A stretch of 37,584 nucleotides of DNA from Butyricicoccus_A sp963588905 (GTDB lineage: Bacteria > Bacillota > Clostridia > Oscillospirales > Butyricicoccaceae): the NCBI GenBank assembly GCA_963588905.1, contig CAVAJF010000020.1, positions 1 through 37,584 of the forward strand, written 5' to 3'. Below the pieces are notes generated by a model. It saw only the letters and a list, made by a program, of their open reading frames with translations. It ran no database searches and had not been told where the DNA came from. Shown here piece by piece: positions 25,969 through 33,521 of the stretch (its first letter is position 1; every line of letters begins with the position of its first letter). The position numbers were made by a program, and so were the translations under genes.

Positions 25969-25999
25969 AAAAGCCGCAGGTCAATCCTGCGGCTTTTTT
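25969..25999. terminator. Terminator between convergent iolG and HAD genes
   Basis: Arms AAAAGCCGCAGG / CCTGCGGCTTTT, loop TCAAT, T run on the plus strand and a shorter T-rich tail on the minus strand. Between 25868 and 25968 I see no gene. Confidence 0.92.
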
Positions 26000-26020
26000 C
26001 GTATACATATGTAAGAAGAA

Positions 26021-26701
26021 TTATAAAACTTCCGTCAGGCTGTGCAGTTCCTTGTACGGGAAATCCACGCGTGGTGCCGGATGGCGGGTGGTGTTGAGCC
26101 AAAACGGTACGAGACCGGCACTGTGTGCGCCGATGATGTCGCGGGCGAAGTTATCGCCGATATAGAGCGCTTCCTGTGGTTTGATGCGCAGCTTGCGCAG
26201 ACAATCGAGAAAGATTTTCGGATTGGGCTTTTCCACACCGGCCTCTTCGCTGGTCACCATGGCATCCAGCACACCGGCAAAGCCCAGGGCGGCGATTTTT
26301 CTGTGTTGGATATGTGCGGTCATGTCGGTCACAATGGCGGTCTGCACGTGACGGCGATGCAGACGGTTGAGCAGCTCTGTTGCGCCCTCTCGCGGCTTCA
26401 TGATGCGCAGCAGCGTTCCCCAATACGTTTCATACAGCTCCAGCGGTGTGACGATAGACGGCAGACCGAGCAGCTCCAACATGCGCTGACAGATAATGAT
26501 GCGGTTGTGGCACGCTGCCACGTGCGGCAGTTCGCGCTTGAGCTGCTTGTCTGCTTCTTCGTATGCGACGAGAAATCGCCGTGCCGGTACATCAAAGCGG
26601 GATTCGCCGTATTCGGCGAGCGCAGCGAGTGCCTGCTGATGTACGGTGGTAAAATCATATAGTGTATTATCTAAATCAAAAAGCACAGCTTTGATAGCCA
26701 T
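26021..26701 (-). CDS. HAD-superfamily hydrolase (YjjG-like phosphatase)
   Basis: 226 residues. Motif I DLDNTLYD with nucleophile D9 and D11; motif II IVTDMT; motif III lysine in EKPNPKIF; motif IV GDNFARDIIGA. A helical cap between motifs I and II (about 18-90) makes it subfamily I, like YjjG/YfnB 5'-nucleotidases and 2-haloacid-dehalogenase-like phosphatases. Substrate unknown. The ATG at 26701 is chosen because GAGGTGA lies 5-11 nt upstream on the minus strand, and it starts directly at MAIKAVLFDLD. Upstream in-frame ATGs at 26719 and 26746 lack such spacing. Divergent from the metal ATPase gene. Confidence 0.88.
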   Translation of the reverse strand: MAIKAVLFDLDNTLYDFTTVHQQALAALAEYGESRFDVPARRFLVAYEEADKQLKRELPHVAACHNRIIICQRMLELLGLPSIVTPLELYETYWGTLLRIMKPREGATELLNRLHRRHVQTAIVTDMTAHIQHRKIAALGFAGVLDAMVTSEEAGVEKPNPKIFLDCLRKLRIKPQEALYIGDNFARDIIGAHSAGLVPFWLNTTRHPAPRVDFPYKELHSLTEVL

Positions 26702-26734
26702 GAATGTCACCTCACCCATTATATAACGGTATTT

Positions 26735-26743
26735 ATTATACCA
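26735..26743 (-). promoter_or_regulatory. Putative promoter (extended -10) of the HAD gene
   Basis: Minus-strand TGGTATAAT: TATAAT complements 26735-26740 and the TG motif lies at 26742-26743. The start codon is about 34 bases downstream. No good -35. Confidence 0.5.
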
Positions 26744-26824
26744 CAAATTGTTTGAGCGAAAATAGGATTCACAAAAGTTTTGAAAAGTTTTGCGGTTTTG
26801 AACAGAGAAATCATTGGTGGCCTA

Positions 26825-26852
26825 TTGACATATACGGAGAGAATGCTATAAT
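26825..26852 (+). promoter_or_regulatory. Strong promoter of the metal-ATPase gene
   Basis: Perfect TTGACA (26825-26830), 16 bases, then TGCTATAAT with a perfect TATAAT (26847-26852) and extended -10 TG. Such a strong promoter fits repressor control, and an operator follows. Confidence 0.85.
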
Positions 26853-26865
26853 AATGGCATACAAA

Positions 26866-26891
26866 AACATATGAACAAATATTCATATGTT
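26866..26891 (+). promoter_or_regulatory. ArsR/SmtB-like operator in the metal-ATPase leader
   Basis: Perfect 10-base inverted repeat, AACATATGAA (26866-26875) and TTCATATGTT (26882-26891), with a 6-base AT-rich centre CAAATA. The ATGAA-N6-TTCAT core is the classic site of ArsR/SmtB-family zinc/cadmium sensors. It lies just downstream of the -10 box, where bound repressor would block initiation or early elongation. No ArsR-family gene is in the window. Confidence 0.75.
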
Positions 26892-26940
26892 CAGATTTAA
26901 AAACTGCGTATTCTGTTGCATAGGGGCAGGAGGAATTTGC

Positions 26941-29769
26941 ATGGCAAATAAAGTCTATATTATGGAGAATCTTGGCTGTGCACACTGTGCGGGCAAGATA
27001 GAGGCGGAAGTTCGCAGGCTGCCGCAGGTAGAAGAAGCGGTGATGGTATTCGAGACCAAACAGCTGCGCGTCAAGACGAGTGAGCCGGAAGGACTGGAAG
27101 AAACGATTGAACAAATCGCACAGTCCTATGAGCCGGATGTCACCGTGCATGATCGTGACAGCAAAACGTCCGGCGGACATCACCACCATCATCATGAGCA
27201 CGAAGAGCATGAGCATCACCATCACGACCACGATGATGGCTGCTGCTGCGGACATGACCACCATCATGAACACGAAGAGCACGAGCATCATCACGACCAC
27301 GATGATGACTGCTGCTGCGGACATGACCACCATCATGAGCATGAAGAGCACGAGCATCATCACCATCACGACCACGATGATGACTGCTGCTGCGGACATG
27401 ACCACCATCATGAACACGAAGAGCACGAGCATCACCATCACGACCATGATGATGACTGCGGCTGCGGACATGACCACCATCATGAGCATGAAGAGCATGA
27501 GCATCATCATCACGACCACGATGATGACGATTGCTGCTGCGGACATGACCACCATCATGAGCACGAAGAGCATGAGCATCACCATCATGACCACGATGAT
27601 GGCTGCTGCTGTGGACATGACCATCATCATGAAGACGAAGAGGAAGAACAACCGTTGCAGCGTTCTGCAACGACCGGCGGCACGACAAAAATTTATCATC
27701 TGGAAAATTTGGATTGTGCAAACTGCGGCGCAAAAATTGAGAGACGCATCAATGCCATGGAGGGCGTGTCGGATGCTGTTTTGACCTTTGCGACGATGCA
27801 GCTGCGCGTGACTGCACCGAATCATACCGGTCTGGCAGAGAAGATGGTACAGACGGCTCGCGCAGTGGAACCAGATATTCAGATCATCCCGCCGGAAGAG
27901 GCGAAAAAGGCACCGAAAAAAGATGACAGCAATAAGAAAGATATTGTTCAGCTGATTCTTGGTGCGGTGTGCATGGCAGTTGGTCTTGTACTGAGCCATG
28001 TCGGCGCGCCGATGCCCGCCTACTTGGCAGCGTATCTGATTGGTTATGTCATTCTTGGCAGAGAAGTCGTTTGGACGGCAGTCCGCAATTTGACGAGCGG
28101 CCATGTCTTTGACGAAAACTTCCTGATGTCTGTGGCAACCATTGGTGCGTTCTGCGTCGGTGATTTTGCGGAAGCTGTCGGCGTTATGCTGTTCTTCCAG
28201 GTTGGCGAGCTGTTCGAGCATATTGCTGTCGAGAAGAGCCGCAGTCAGATCATGGACGCTGTCGATCTCCGACCGGAGACCGTACAGTGGGAGCATGACG
28301 GCAAGATTGAGACCATTCCGGCAGAAGAAGCGGAAGTAGAAGATATTTTGGTTGTTCGTCCGGGCGACCGCGTGCCGCTGGACGGCGTTGTGGTAGAGGG
28401 CGAGAGCTTTTTGGATACCTCTGCTGTCACTGGCGAGCCGGTTCCGGTTCGCGTACAGAAGGGCGATGAGCTGGTCAGCGGCTGCGTCAATACTTCCGGT
28501 CTGCTGCGGATGCAGGTAACCAAACCACTTTCCGAGTCCATGGTAACCCGCATTTTGGATGCCGTAGAAAATGCAGCGGCAAGCAAGCCGAAAATTGACC
28601 GCTTTATCACGAAGTTCGCGCGTGTATACACCCCGATCGTCGTTGCCATTGCCGTTTTGACGGCAGTGATTCCGTCTTTGGTAACGGGCAACTGGATGCA
28701 TTGGATTTACACCGCATTGACCTTCTTGGTTATCAGCTGCCCGTGTGCCCTGGTGCTCAGCGTTCCGCTGGCATACTTTGCAGGCATTGGCACAGCGTCC
28801 AAGAGCAACATCTTGTTCAAGGGAGGCGTGTCGCTGGAAGCACTGGCTGATGTCAAGGCAGTGGCACTGGATAAGACAGGTACCATCACCAAGGGTACGT
28901 TTACCGTAACCGCTCTGGAACCGGCAGACGGACTGACCGAACAGGAGCTGCTTCAGCTGGCAGCCGCTTGCGAGACATCTTCGACGCATCCGATCGGTGT
29001 CAGCATTGTGACCGCTGCCAAGGAGCGCGGCTTGGATGTTCCGCAGCCGCATGACATCAAGGAAGTTGCCGGTCATGGCATTTGTGCGGCTGTCAATGGC
29101 GCACAGCTGCTGTGTGGCGGCAAAAAGCTCATGGACAGCTATCAGGTTGAGCTGCCGCAGCTTTCGGCAGTTGGCGGCGCAACCATCATTTATCTGGCAC
29201 GTGACGGAAAATTTGCCGGACGCATCTGCATTTCGGATACCATCAAGGAAGATGCGGTTGCTGCTCTGGCAAAGATGAAGCAGCAGGGCGTTGTTTCCGC
29301 GATGCTGACCGGCGATGCGCAGGAGAGCGCGGAGGCAATCGCAGCAGAGGCTGGTGTACAGGACATTCACGCGCAGCTGCTGCCGCAGGATAAGGTAAGC
29401 TGCCTGCAGAGCATTCGAGAGAAATACGGCCCGGTTATGTTTGTCGGTGACGGCATCAACGATGCGCCGGTACTGGCTGGCGCGGATGTCGGCGCGGCAA
29501 TGGGAACCGGCGCAGATGCAGCGATTGAAGCGGCAGATGTTGTATTCATGACCGGTGAGCTGTCTGCGATTCCAAAGGCCATCGCCTTGGCGAAAAAGAC
29601 CGCTCTCATTGCAAAGGAAAACATTGTCTTTGCTTTAGTCATCAAGATTGCTGTCATGGTACTCGGCCTGTTGGGTATCGCGTCCATGTGGCTGGCTGTC
29701 TTTGCGGATACCGGCGTTGCCATTCTGTGTGTACTCAACTCGATTCGCACGCTGTACAGCAAACAATAA
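26941..29769 (+). CDS. P1B-type Zn/Cd/Pb-exporting ATPase with tandem His-rich linker
   Basis: 942 residues, longer than usual ZntA/CadA (about 700-730) because of an inserted repeat. Domains: HMA 1 (1-75) with C13-A-H-C16; His/Asp/Glu/Cys repeat (78-236); HMA 2 (about 248-320) with C259-A-N-C262; eight-helix P1B ATPase core with the CPC transport motif C600-P601-C602, phosphorylation site D644 in DKTGTITKG, SHP-equivalent H683-P684 and GDGINDAPVL hinge. CPC without copper-type helix signatures fits Zn2+/Cd2+/Pb2+ export. The ATG at 26941 has AGGAGG upstream and begins the HMA fold; an in-frame ATG at 26887 lies inside the operator. The repeat adds about 72 His and 17 Cys, a probable zinc buffer or sensor. 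Confidence 0.93.
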   Translation: MANKVYIMENLGCAHCAGKIEAEVRRLPQVEEAVMVFETKQLRVKTSEPEGLEETIEQIAQSYEPDVTVHDRDSKTSGGHHHHHHEHEEHEHHHHDHDDGCCCGHDHHHEHEEHEHHHDHDDDCCCGHDHHHEHEEHEHHHHHDHDDDCCCGHDHHHEHEEHEHHHHDHDDDCGCGHDHHHEHEEHEHHHHDHDDDDCCCGHDHHHEHEEHEHHHHDHDDGCCCGHDHHHEDEEEEQPLQRSATTGGTTKIYHLENLDCANCGAKIERRINAMEGVSDAVLTFATMQLRVTAPNHTGLAEKMVQTARAVEPDIQIIPPEEAKKAPKKDDSNKKDIVQLILGAVCMAVGLVLSHVGAPMPAYLAAYLIGYVILGREVVWTAVRNLTSGHVFDENFLMSVATIGAFCVGDFAEAVGVMLFFQVGELFEHIAVEKSRSQIMDAVDLRPETVQWEHDGKIETIPAEEAEVEDILVVRPGDRVPLDGVVVEGESFLDTSAVTGEPVPVRVQKGDELVSGCVNTSGLLRMQVTKPLSESMVTRILDAVENAAASKPKIDRFITKFARVYTPIVVAIAVLTAVIPSLVTGNWMHWIYTALTFLVISCPCALVLSVPLAYFAGIGTASKSNILFKGGVSLEALADVKAVALDKTGTITKGTFTVTALEPADGLTEQELLQLAAACETSSTHPIGVSIVTAAKERGLDVPQPHDIKEVAGHGICAAVNGAQLLCGGKKLMDSYQVELPQLSAVGGATIIYLARDGKFAGRICISDTIKEDAVAALAKMKQQGVVSAMLTGDAQESAEAIAAEAGVQDIHAQLLPQDKVSCLQSIREKYGPVMFVGDGINDAPVLAGADVGAAMGTGADAAIEAADVVFMTGELSAIPKAIALAKKTALIAKENIVFALVIKIAVMVLGLLGIASMWLAVFADTGVAILCVLNSIRTLYSKQ
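27175..27648 (+). repeat. In-frame tandem repeat encoding His/Asp/Glu/Cys-rich linker
   Basis: Six units of 69-75 nt begin at 27175, 27250, 27319, 27394, 27466 and 27541, followed by a degenerate seventh at 27613. Each unit (except the first few residues) encodes GHDHHHEHEEHEH, three to five His, DHDD and a CCC or CGC end. All length changes are multiples of three, so the frame is selected. The near-identity at DNA level implies recent expansion or gene conversion by slippage. Confidence 0.95.
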
Positions 29770-29780
29770 CAGACTTTTTC

Positions 29781-29810
29781 AGACCGTCGAGCGCAGGCTC
29801 GGCGGTCTTT
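29781..29810 (+). terminator. Terminator after the metal-ATPase gene
   Basis: Arms AGACCGTCGAGC / GCTCGGCGGTCT with one wobble, loop GCAG, tail TTTGTCTGTTT. Confidence 0.78.
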
Positions 29811-29831
29811 GTCTGTTTCGGAGAAAATATA

Positions 29832-29860
29832 TTGCCGAATATACACGAAGATGCTATACT
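29832..29860 (+). promoter_or_regulatory. Putative azlC promoter
   Basis: TTGCCG (29832-29837), exactly 17 bases, TATACT (29855-29860) with extended TG. Confidence 0.65.
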
Positions 29861-29905
29861 GATACATACGACATTTATACTACTAAATCAATAGGAGATG
29901 AGAAC

Positions 29906-30613
29906 ATGCGGGGAAGATCCAAAGAAATCCGGCGGGCGTTTCGCTATGCGTTTCCGCATACCATTCCCATTTTTGCAGGCTTCTGGTTTCTCGGCATCAC
30001 ATATGGCGTGTATATGCATGTGTCCGGCTTCAGCTTCGTCTATCCGATGCTCATGAGCATGACGATTTTTACCGGCTCAATGGAATTTGTCACGGCCAAT
30101 ATGCTGCTCGGCGGCTTTCACCCGCTGCAGGCGTTTGTCATGGCGATTTTAATTGGCGCGCGACATTTGTTTTATGGCATTTCCATGCTGGATAAATTTC
30201 GCGGTATGGGCTGGAAGAAATTCTTTTTGATTTATGGCATGTGTGATGAGACGTTTTCCATCAATTATTCGGCGGAAATTCCCCCGAATGTAGACCGAGG
30301 CTGGTTTATGCTGTTTGTGACGGTGCTCAATTATCTGTATTGGGTGACCGGTGCGACAATGGGCGGTCTGTTCGGCTCGCTGATTCACTTTAATACACAG
30401 GGATTGGATTTTGCTATGACGGCCATGTTTGTCGTTATTTTTATGGAGCAGTGGATCAAGGATACAAAACACACCAGTCAGTTTATCGGCTTGGGCGCAT
30501 CGGTATTGTGCTTGATTGTCTTTGGCGCAGATAGCTTTATGGTGCCGACGATGCTGGTTATTTTGTTTTTCCTGACGATTTTGCGCAAGAAGAGAGAGGA
30601 GGAGCAGGCATGA
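29906..30613 (+). CDS. azlC: Branched-chain amino acid exporter large subunit (AzlC)
   Basis: 235 residues with about six hydrophobic segments. Family features: AFRYAFPHTIPIFAGFWFLGITYG at the first helix, GSMEFVTANMLLGG, and ILIGARHLFYGISM. AzlC and AzlD form an exporter of branched-chain amino acids or their analogues. The ATG at 29906 is chosen because AGGAG precedes it and the protein starts at the typical basic N-terminus MRGRSKEIRRAF. The reading frame stays open upstream into the terminator, but that part is not coding. The last 4 nt overlap azlD (ATGA). Confidence 0.92.
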   Translation: MRGRSKEIRRAFRYAFPHTIPIFAGFWFLGITYGVYMHVSGFSFVYPMLMSMTIFTGSMEFVTANMLLGGFHPLQAFVMAILIGARHLFYGISMLDKFRGMGWKKFFLIYGMCDETFSINYSAEIPPNVDRGWFMLFVTVLNYLYWVTGATMGGLFGSLIHFNTQGLDFAMTAMFVVIFMEQWIKDTKHTSQFIGLGASVLCLIVFGADSFMVPTMLVILFFLTILRKKREEEQA

Positions 30614-30942
30614 CGGTCTCTCAGCAAATTGTTACGATTGCCATTATTGTGCTGGGCACGGAGCTGACGCGCTTTCTGCCGTTTTTTCTCTTTCCGGCGG
30701 GAAAACCGACACCGAAATATATCCAGTATCTCGGAAAGGTGCTGCCAGCCGCTGTCTTTGGCATGATTGTCGTGTATTGTCTGCGCAATGTCAGCCTTTT
30801 CGCCGGCAGCCATGGCATACCGGAATTGATTGCCATTGCTGTGACGGCGGGACTGCACCTGTGGAAGCGGCAAATGCTGCTGTCTATCGCGGGCGGCACA
30901 ATTTGCTATATGATTTTGGTACAGATGGTGTTTGTTGCATAA
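30610..30942 (+). CDS. azlD: Branched-chain amino acid exporter small subunit (AzlD)
   Basis: 110 residues, about four hydrophobic segments, containing the AzlD core ELTRFLPFFLFP and YLGKVLPAAVFGMIVVYCLR. Start overlaps the azlC stop by 4 nt, with GGAGGAG inside the end of azlC, so the two subunits are made together. Ends at a shared terminator convergent with the minus-strand operon. Confidence 0.92.
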   Translation: MTVSQQIVTIAIIVLGTELTRFLPFFLFPAGKPTPKYIQYLGKVLPAAVFGMIVVYCLRNVSLFAGSHGIPELIAIAVTAGLHLWKRQMLLSIAGGTICYMILVQMVFVA

Positions 30943-30946
30943 AAAT

Positions 30947-30983
30947 AATCCGCCAGTTGAGAATACTTCTCGACTGGCGGATT
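30947..30983. terminator. Long hairpin terminator between azlD and the minus-strand operon
   Basis: 17-base arms (30947-30963 and 30967-30983) with one wobble and loop TAC. The T-rich tail (ATTATTTTTATG) is on the minus strand, so it mainly ends the small-protein operon. On the plus strand it is followed by GC-containing sequence. Confidence 0.85.
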
Positions 30984-30997
30984 TGCCGTATTTAGCT

Positions 30998-31171
30998 TTA
31001 ATTTTGATGGCGGACAATGCTGTATTCATCGCCGCTGCGGTAATACGGGCAGTTGTCGAACGTATCTTGAATAAACAAACGCATTTCGTCCTCGTCCAAG
31101 TCCTGCTGACAGACGGAATAGCCGAATTCTTCATCATATTCAAAATACATGCAGTCGTCACATTTGCTCAT
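30998..31171 (-). CDS. Small Cys-containing protein, DUF6472-like
   Basis: 57 residues, found by reading the minus strand after the glycosyltransferase gene. Begins MSKCDDCMYFEYDEEFGYSV and has four cysteines (C4, C7, C21, C41) in a CxxC...C...CPYYR layout, with many acidic residues (DEDEM). This pattern fits the DUF6472 mini-protein family as I remember it. Its function is unknown; the Cys layout suggests a small zinc or iron site. ATG at 31171 with AAGGAG (31182-31187) 10 nt upstream, inside the last codons of the glycosyltransferase gene, so it is co-transcribed. Ends just before a minus-strand terminator. Confidence 0.85.
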   Translation of the reverse strand: MSKCDDCMYFEYDEEFGYSVCQQDLDEDEMRLFIQDTFDNCPYYRSGDEYSIVRHQN

Positions 31172-31185
31172 GTGCATTCATCTCC

Positions 31186-32223
31186 TTATTTGCGGAATAC
31201 CCAGTTGTGCTGAATAAAATAGCTGATACAAAATAGTGTCGTATCGACAAGAATTTTGATGAGTGTCAAAGGAAGCGGCAGGAAGGACAGCAGCCAAACG
31301 GCACTGCCGCTCACCAACATCTGACACAAAAACAAAATCAGATACCGGATTCCCTGCGTGTGCCAAGATTCTTGCGTGCTGGAAAAGCTCCAGCGGCGGT
31401 TGAGAAGAAAATTATAGATACCGGAACAGACGCGTGCGCCAAAGGTAGCGGTTAAAATCGCCTGAGCCGTCCGAGACGGCAGCAAAACCGTGAACAGGGA
31501 AAACAATAGGATGTCAATGAAAAAACTGCTCAGTGAGGCGACAGCGAAGCGCAATGGCGCGGCATAGATGCGGGCGGAGTCGCGCAGCGGCCGAAAATGA
31601 GAGACAGAGTTTTTGTCCTCATATACCGTCTCGATGGGAATATACCGGAGCGGGATATGCTGCTGTGCGGCGCAGAACAACAGGTTCATTTCATATTCAT
31701 AGCGGCTGCCGGAAACGGAAAGGGCAAAATCAAATAGAGCGGCGGGAATGCCGCGCAGCCCAGTCTGTGTGTCCGGACAGCTGACACCCGCAGAGAGGCG
31801 GAAAAACAGCGAGGAGAAGCGATTTCCGAATCGGCTGCGAAAAGGGACGTGCTTGCTGGAAAAATCGCGTGTGCCAAGAATCAGGCCGCTTGCTGATGCT
31901 TCCAGCGCGCGCGCCACGCGCACAATGTCTTTGACGAGGTGCTGCCCGTCTCCGTCTGCGGTGACAACGCCGGAAATGGTCGGAAAGCGCTCGCGAGCTG
32001 TGCGCAGACCGGTGCGCAGGGCTTCACCCTTGCCGCGGTTGCAATCGTGGTGAACGACGACACAACCGAGAGAGGCGCACAGATCGAAGATCGGCTGGGC
32101 ACTGGCGGCGCTGCCGTCGTCAATGACGACGATTTGCGTCAGTCCCTGCTCACGCAGCTGAAAGACCAGGGTGCCGAGCCGTTCATTGGGATCGAGAGAG
32201 GGGATCAGAATCGCAATATTCAA
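31186..32223 (-). CDS. GT2 glycosyltransferase fused to a GtrA-like membrane domain
   Basis: 345 residues. N-terminal DPM1-like GT2 domain (about 1-215) with IDDGS, nucleotide-sugar DxD in TADGDGQH, and the TQTGLRGI segment. C-terminal GtrA-like domain (about 220-345) with four hydrophobic helices, ending NWVFRK, the usual GtrA finish. The fusion would make or flip polyprenyl-phosphate sugar for cell-envelope glycosylation. TTG at 32223 is chosen because GGAGGT (32231-32236) is 7 nt upstream; the in-frame ATG at 32253 would overlap the rluA-like gene and lacks a site. It follows that gene by 19 nt and precedes the small Cys protein by 14 nt. Confidence 0.85.
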   Translation of the reverse strand: MNIAILIPSLDPNERLGTLVFQLREQGLTQIVVIDDGSAASAQPIFDLCASLGCVVVHHDCNRGKGEALRTGLRTARERFPTISGVVTADGDGQHLVKDIVRVARALEASASGLILGTRDFSSKHVPFRSRFGNRFSSLFFRLSAGVSCPDTQTGLRGIPAALFDFALSVSGSRYEYEMNLLFCAAQQHIPLRYIPIETVYEDKNSVSHFRPLRDSARIYAAPLRFAVASLSSFFIDILLFSLFTVLLPSRTAQAILTATFGARVCSGIYNFLLNRRWSFSSTQESWHTQGIRYLILFLCQMLVSGSAVWLLSFLPLPLTLIKILVDTTLFCISYFIQHNWVFRK

Positions 32224-32242
32224 TTCCTTCACCTCCGATGCT

Positions 32243-33205
32243 TTAGTCGTCAAACAGCGATACGAACTCTACGCGCGGCGCGGTAAATACCTTGTGATTG
32301 AGATAGCCGAGCGAACCGGCATCCGTTGTGAAATCGAACCGGAGCTTGTAGGAACACAGTGCCTGCGATTTGCGGTGATATTTGCGGTTCATTTCATTTT
32401 TGCCGTATTTGCTGTCACCGAGCAGCGGATGTCCCATGTGAGAAAACTGCGCGCGCAGCTGATGGGTGCGGCCGGTAATTAAATCACACTCGACCAGAGA
32501 TAACTCGGGCGTTTCTTTTAACACGCGGTACTGGGTGACAGCGGTGCGCGCACCGGCGACCGGATGATCGTGCACAGAGACACGGTGCTCGCTCTCGTGA
32601 CGCAGAATATAGTTTTTAATGCGGCCGTCGCGTGGGCGAACGTGGCCGCAGGCAACGCATAGATAGCTTTTGTGCAGCTCGCGGTCGCGGATTTTTTGGT
32701 TCATCACGCGCAGGGCTTCCGCGGTCTTGGCGGCGATGACGATGCCGGAGGTGCCGCGGTCAATGCGGTTGCACAGTGAAGGGGTAAAGGATGCCTCTTC
32801 GTCGGGGTCCCAGCGCCCGTACTGATACAGATACGCCTGAATGCGGGCGATGAGCGTGTCGCTGGTGCCGTTGTCATCGGCGTGCACGACGAGTCCTGCG
32901 GGCTTGTTGACGAGCAGAATATGCTGGTCTTCATAAATGACATCAATATTGGGTTTAGCGTGCAGATAGGCTTCCTCTTCGCTGTGTTTCTTCGGCTTTT
33001 CAAAAAATTCGTCGTTGATGTACAGCTGGAGAACGTCGCCTTCCTGTAGCCGGTAGGCGAAGTCGGTGCGCTTGCCGTTGACCTTGATGCGCTTGATGCG
33101 GATGTACTTGTGCATCATGCCGCCGGGGAGCAGAGGAACGGCTTTTTCTAAAAATTTATTTAAACGCTGTCCGCTGTCGTTCTTGCTGATGGTGAACTGT
33201 TTCAC
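32243..33205 (-). CDS. RluA-family pseudouridine synthase
   Basis: 320 residues. N-terminal S4 RNA-binding domain (about 13-75), then the catalytic domain with KPAGLVVH (101-108) and active-site D149 in LCNRIDRGTSG, where most RluC/RluD proteins have HRLDR. GRTHQLRAQFSHMGHPLLGD is the conserved C-terminal motif. Converts uridine in 23S rRNA, or another RNA, to pseudouridine. Which site cannot be told. GTG start at 33205 with AGGAGG 6 nt upstream on the minus strand. First gene of the minus-strand operon. Confidence 0.93.
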   Translation of the reverse strand: MKQFTISKNDSGQRLNKFLEKAVPLLPGGMMHKYIRIKRIKVNGKRTDFAYRLQEGDVLQLYINDEFFEKPKKHSEEEAYLHAKPNIDVIYEDQHILLVNKPAGLVVHADDNGTSDTLIARIQAYLYQYGRWDPDEEASFTPSLCNRIDRGTSGIVIAAKTAEALRVMNQKIRDRELHKSYLCVACGHVRPRDGRIKNYILRHESEHRVSVHDHPVAGARTAVTQYRVLKETPELSLVECDLITGRTHQLRAQFSHMGHPLLGDSKYGKNEMNRKYHRKSQALCSYKLRFDFTTDAGSLGYLNHKVFTAPRVEFVSLFDD

Positions 33206-33240
33206 GAGATTCCTCCTGTTTTGTCATTTCTTTTGCTTTT

Positions 33241-33269
33241 AGTTTAACCGTACTGGCGCAGAAAAGCAA
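33241..33269 (-). promoter_or_regulatory. Putative promoter of the rluA-like operon
   Basis: On the minus strand TTGCTT (33264-33269), 17 bases, TAAACT (33241-33246), about 36 bases before the GTG. Confidence 0.5.
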
Positions 33270-33412
33270 TGGTTTTTGCACAATATCCGCTGTTTCGGTG
33301 CAGGAAGGACGCCGCAGACCGCTGAATCTCTGTGCATGTTTGACAAAAAAACGAAATTCTCTGTATTTTTGGGAAAAAATCAGCAGAATGGGCTGAAATT
33401 TTCTAAAATTTG

Positions 33413-33493
33413 TGCTATAATAAATAAACCTTTGGAAATGTGGGAAGAAAGCAGAGTTTTCTGTTGACAAACTCCGCTTCCATGAGGTATACT
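33413..33493 (+). promoter_or_regulatory. Tandem promoters for yceD-rpmF
   Basis: Proximal: TTGACA (33464-33469), 18 bases, TATACT (33488-33493). Distal: extended -10 TGCTATAAT (33413-33421) without a clear -35. The gene-free stretch 33206-33521 holds these and the divergent minus-strand promoter, and no gene is seen. Confidence 0.7.
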
Positions 33494-33521
33494 AATAATT
33501 GACCGTCAAGCGAGGAATGCT

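Noticed and set aside
27080..27784. Alternative open frames on both strands across the His-rich repeat
   Set aside because: A repeat whose unit is a multiple of three keeps other frames open too. Only the ATPase frame joins two HMA domains.
19327..29370. Very long open frames on the minus strand opposite iolD, iolE/iolG and the metal ATPase (650-880 codons)
   Set aside because: They mirror real genes with clear motifs and strong codon bias (few TTA, CTA and TCA codons), which leaves the antisense frame open. They show no ribosome sites or recognisable domains.
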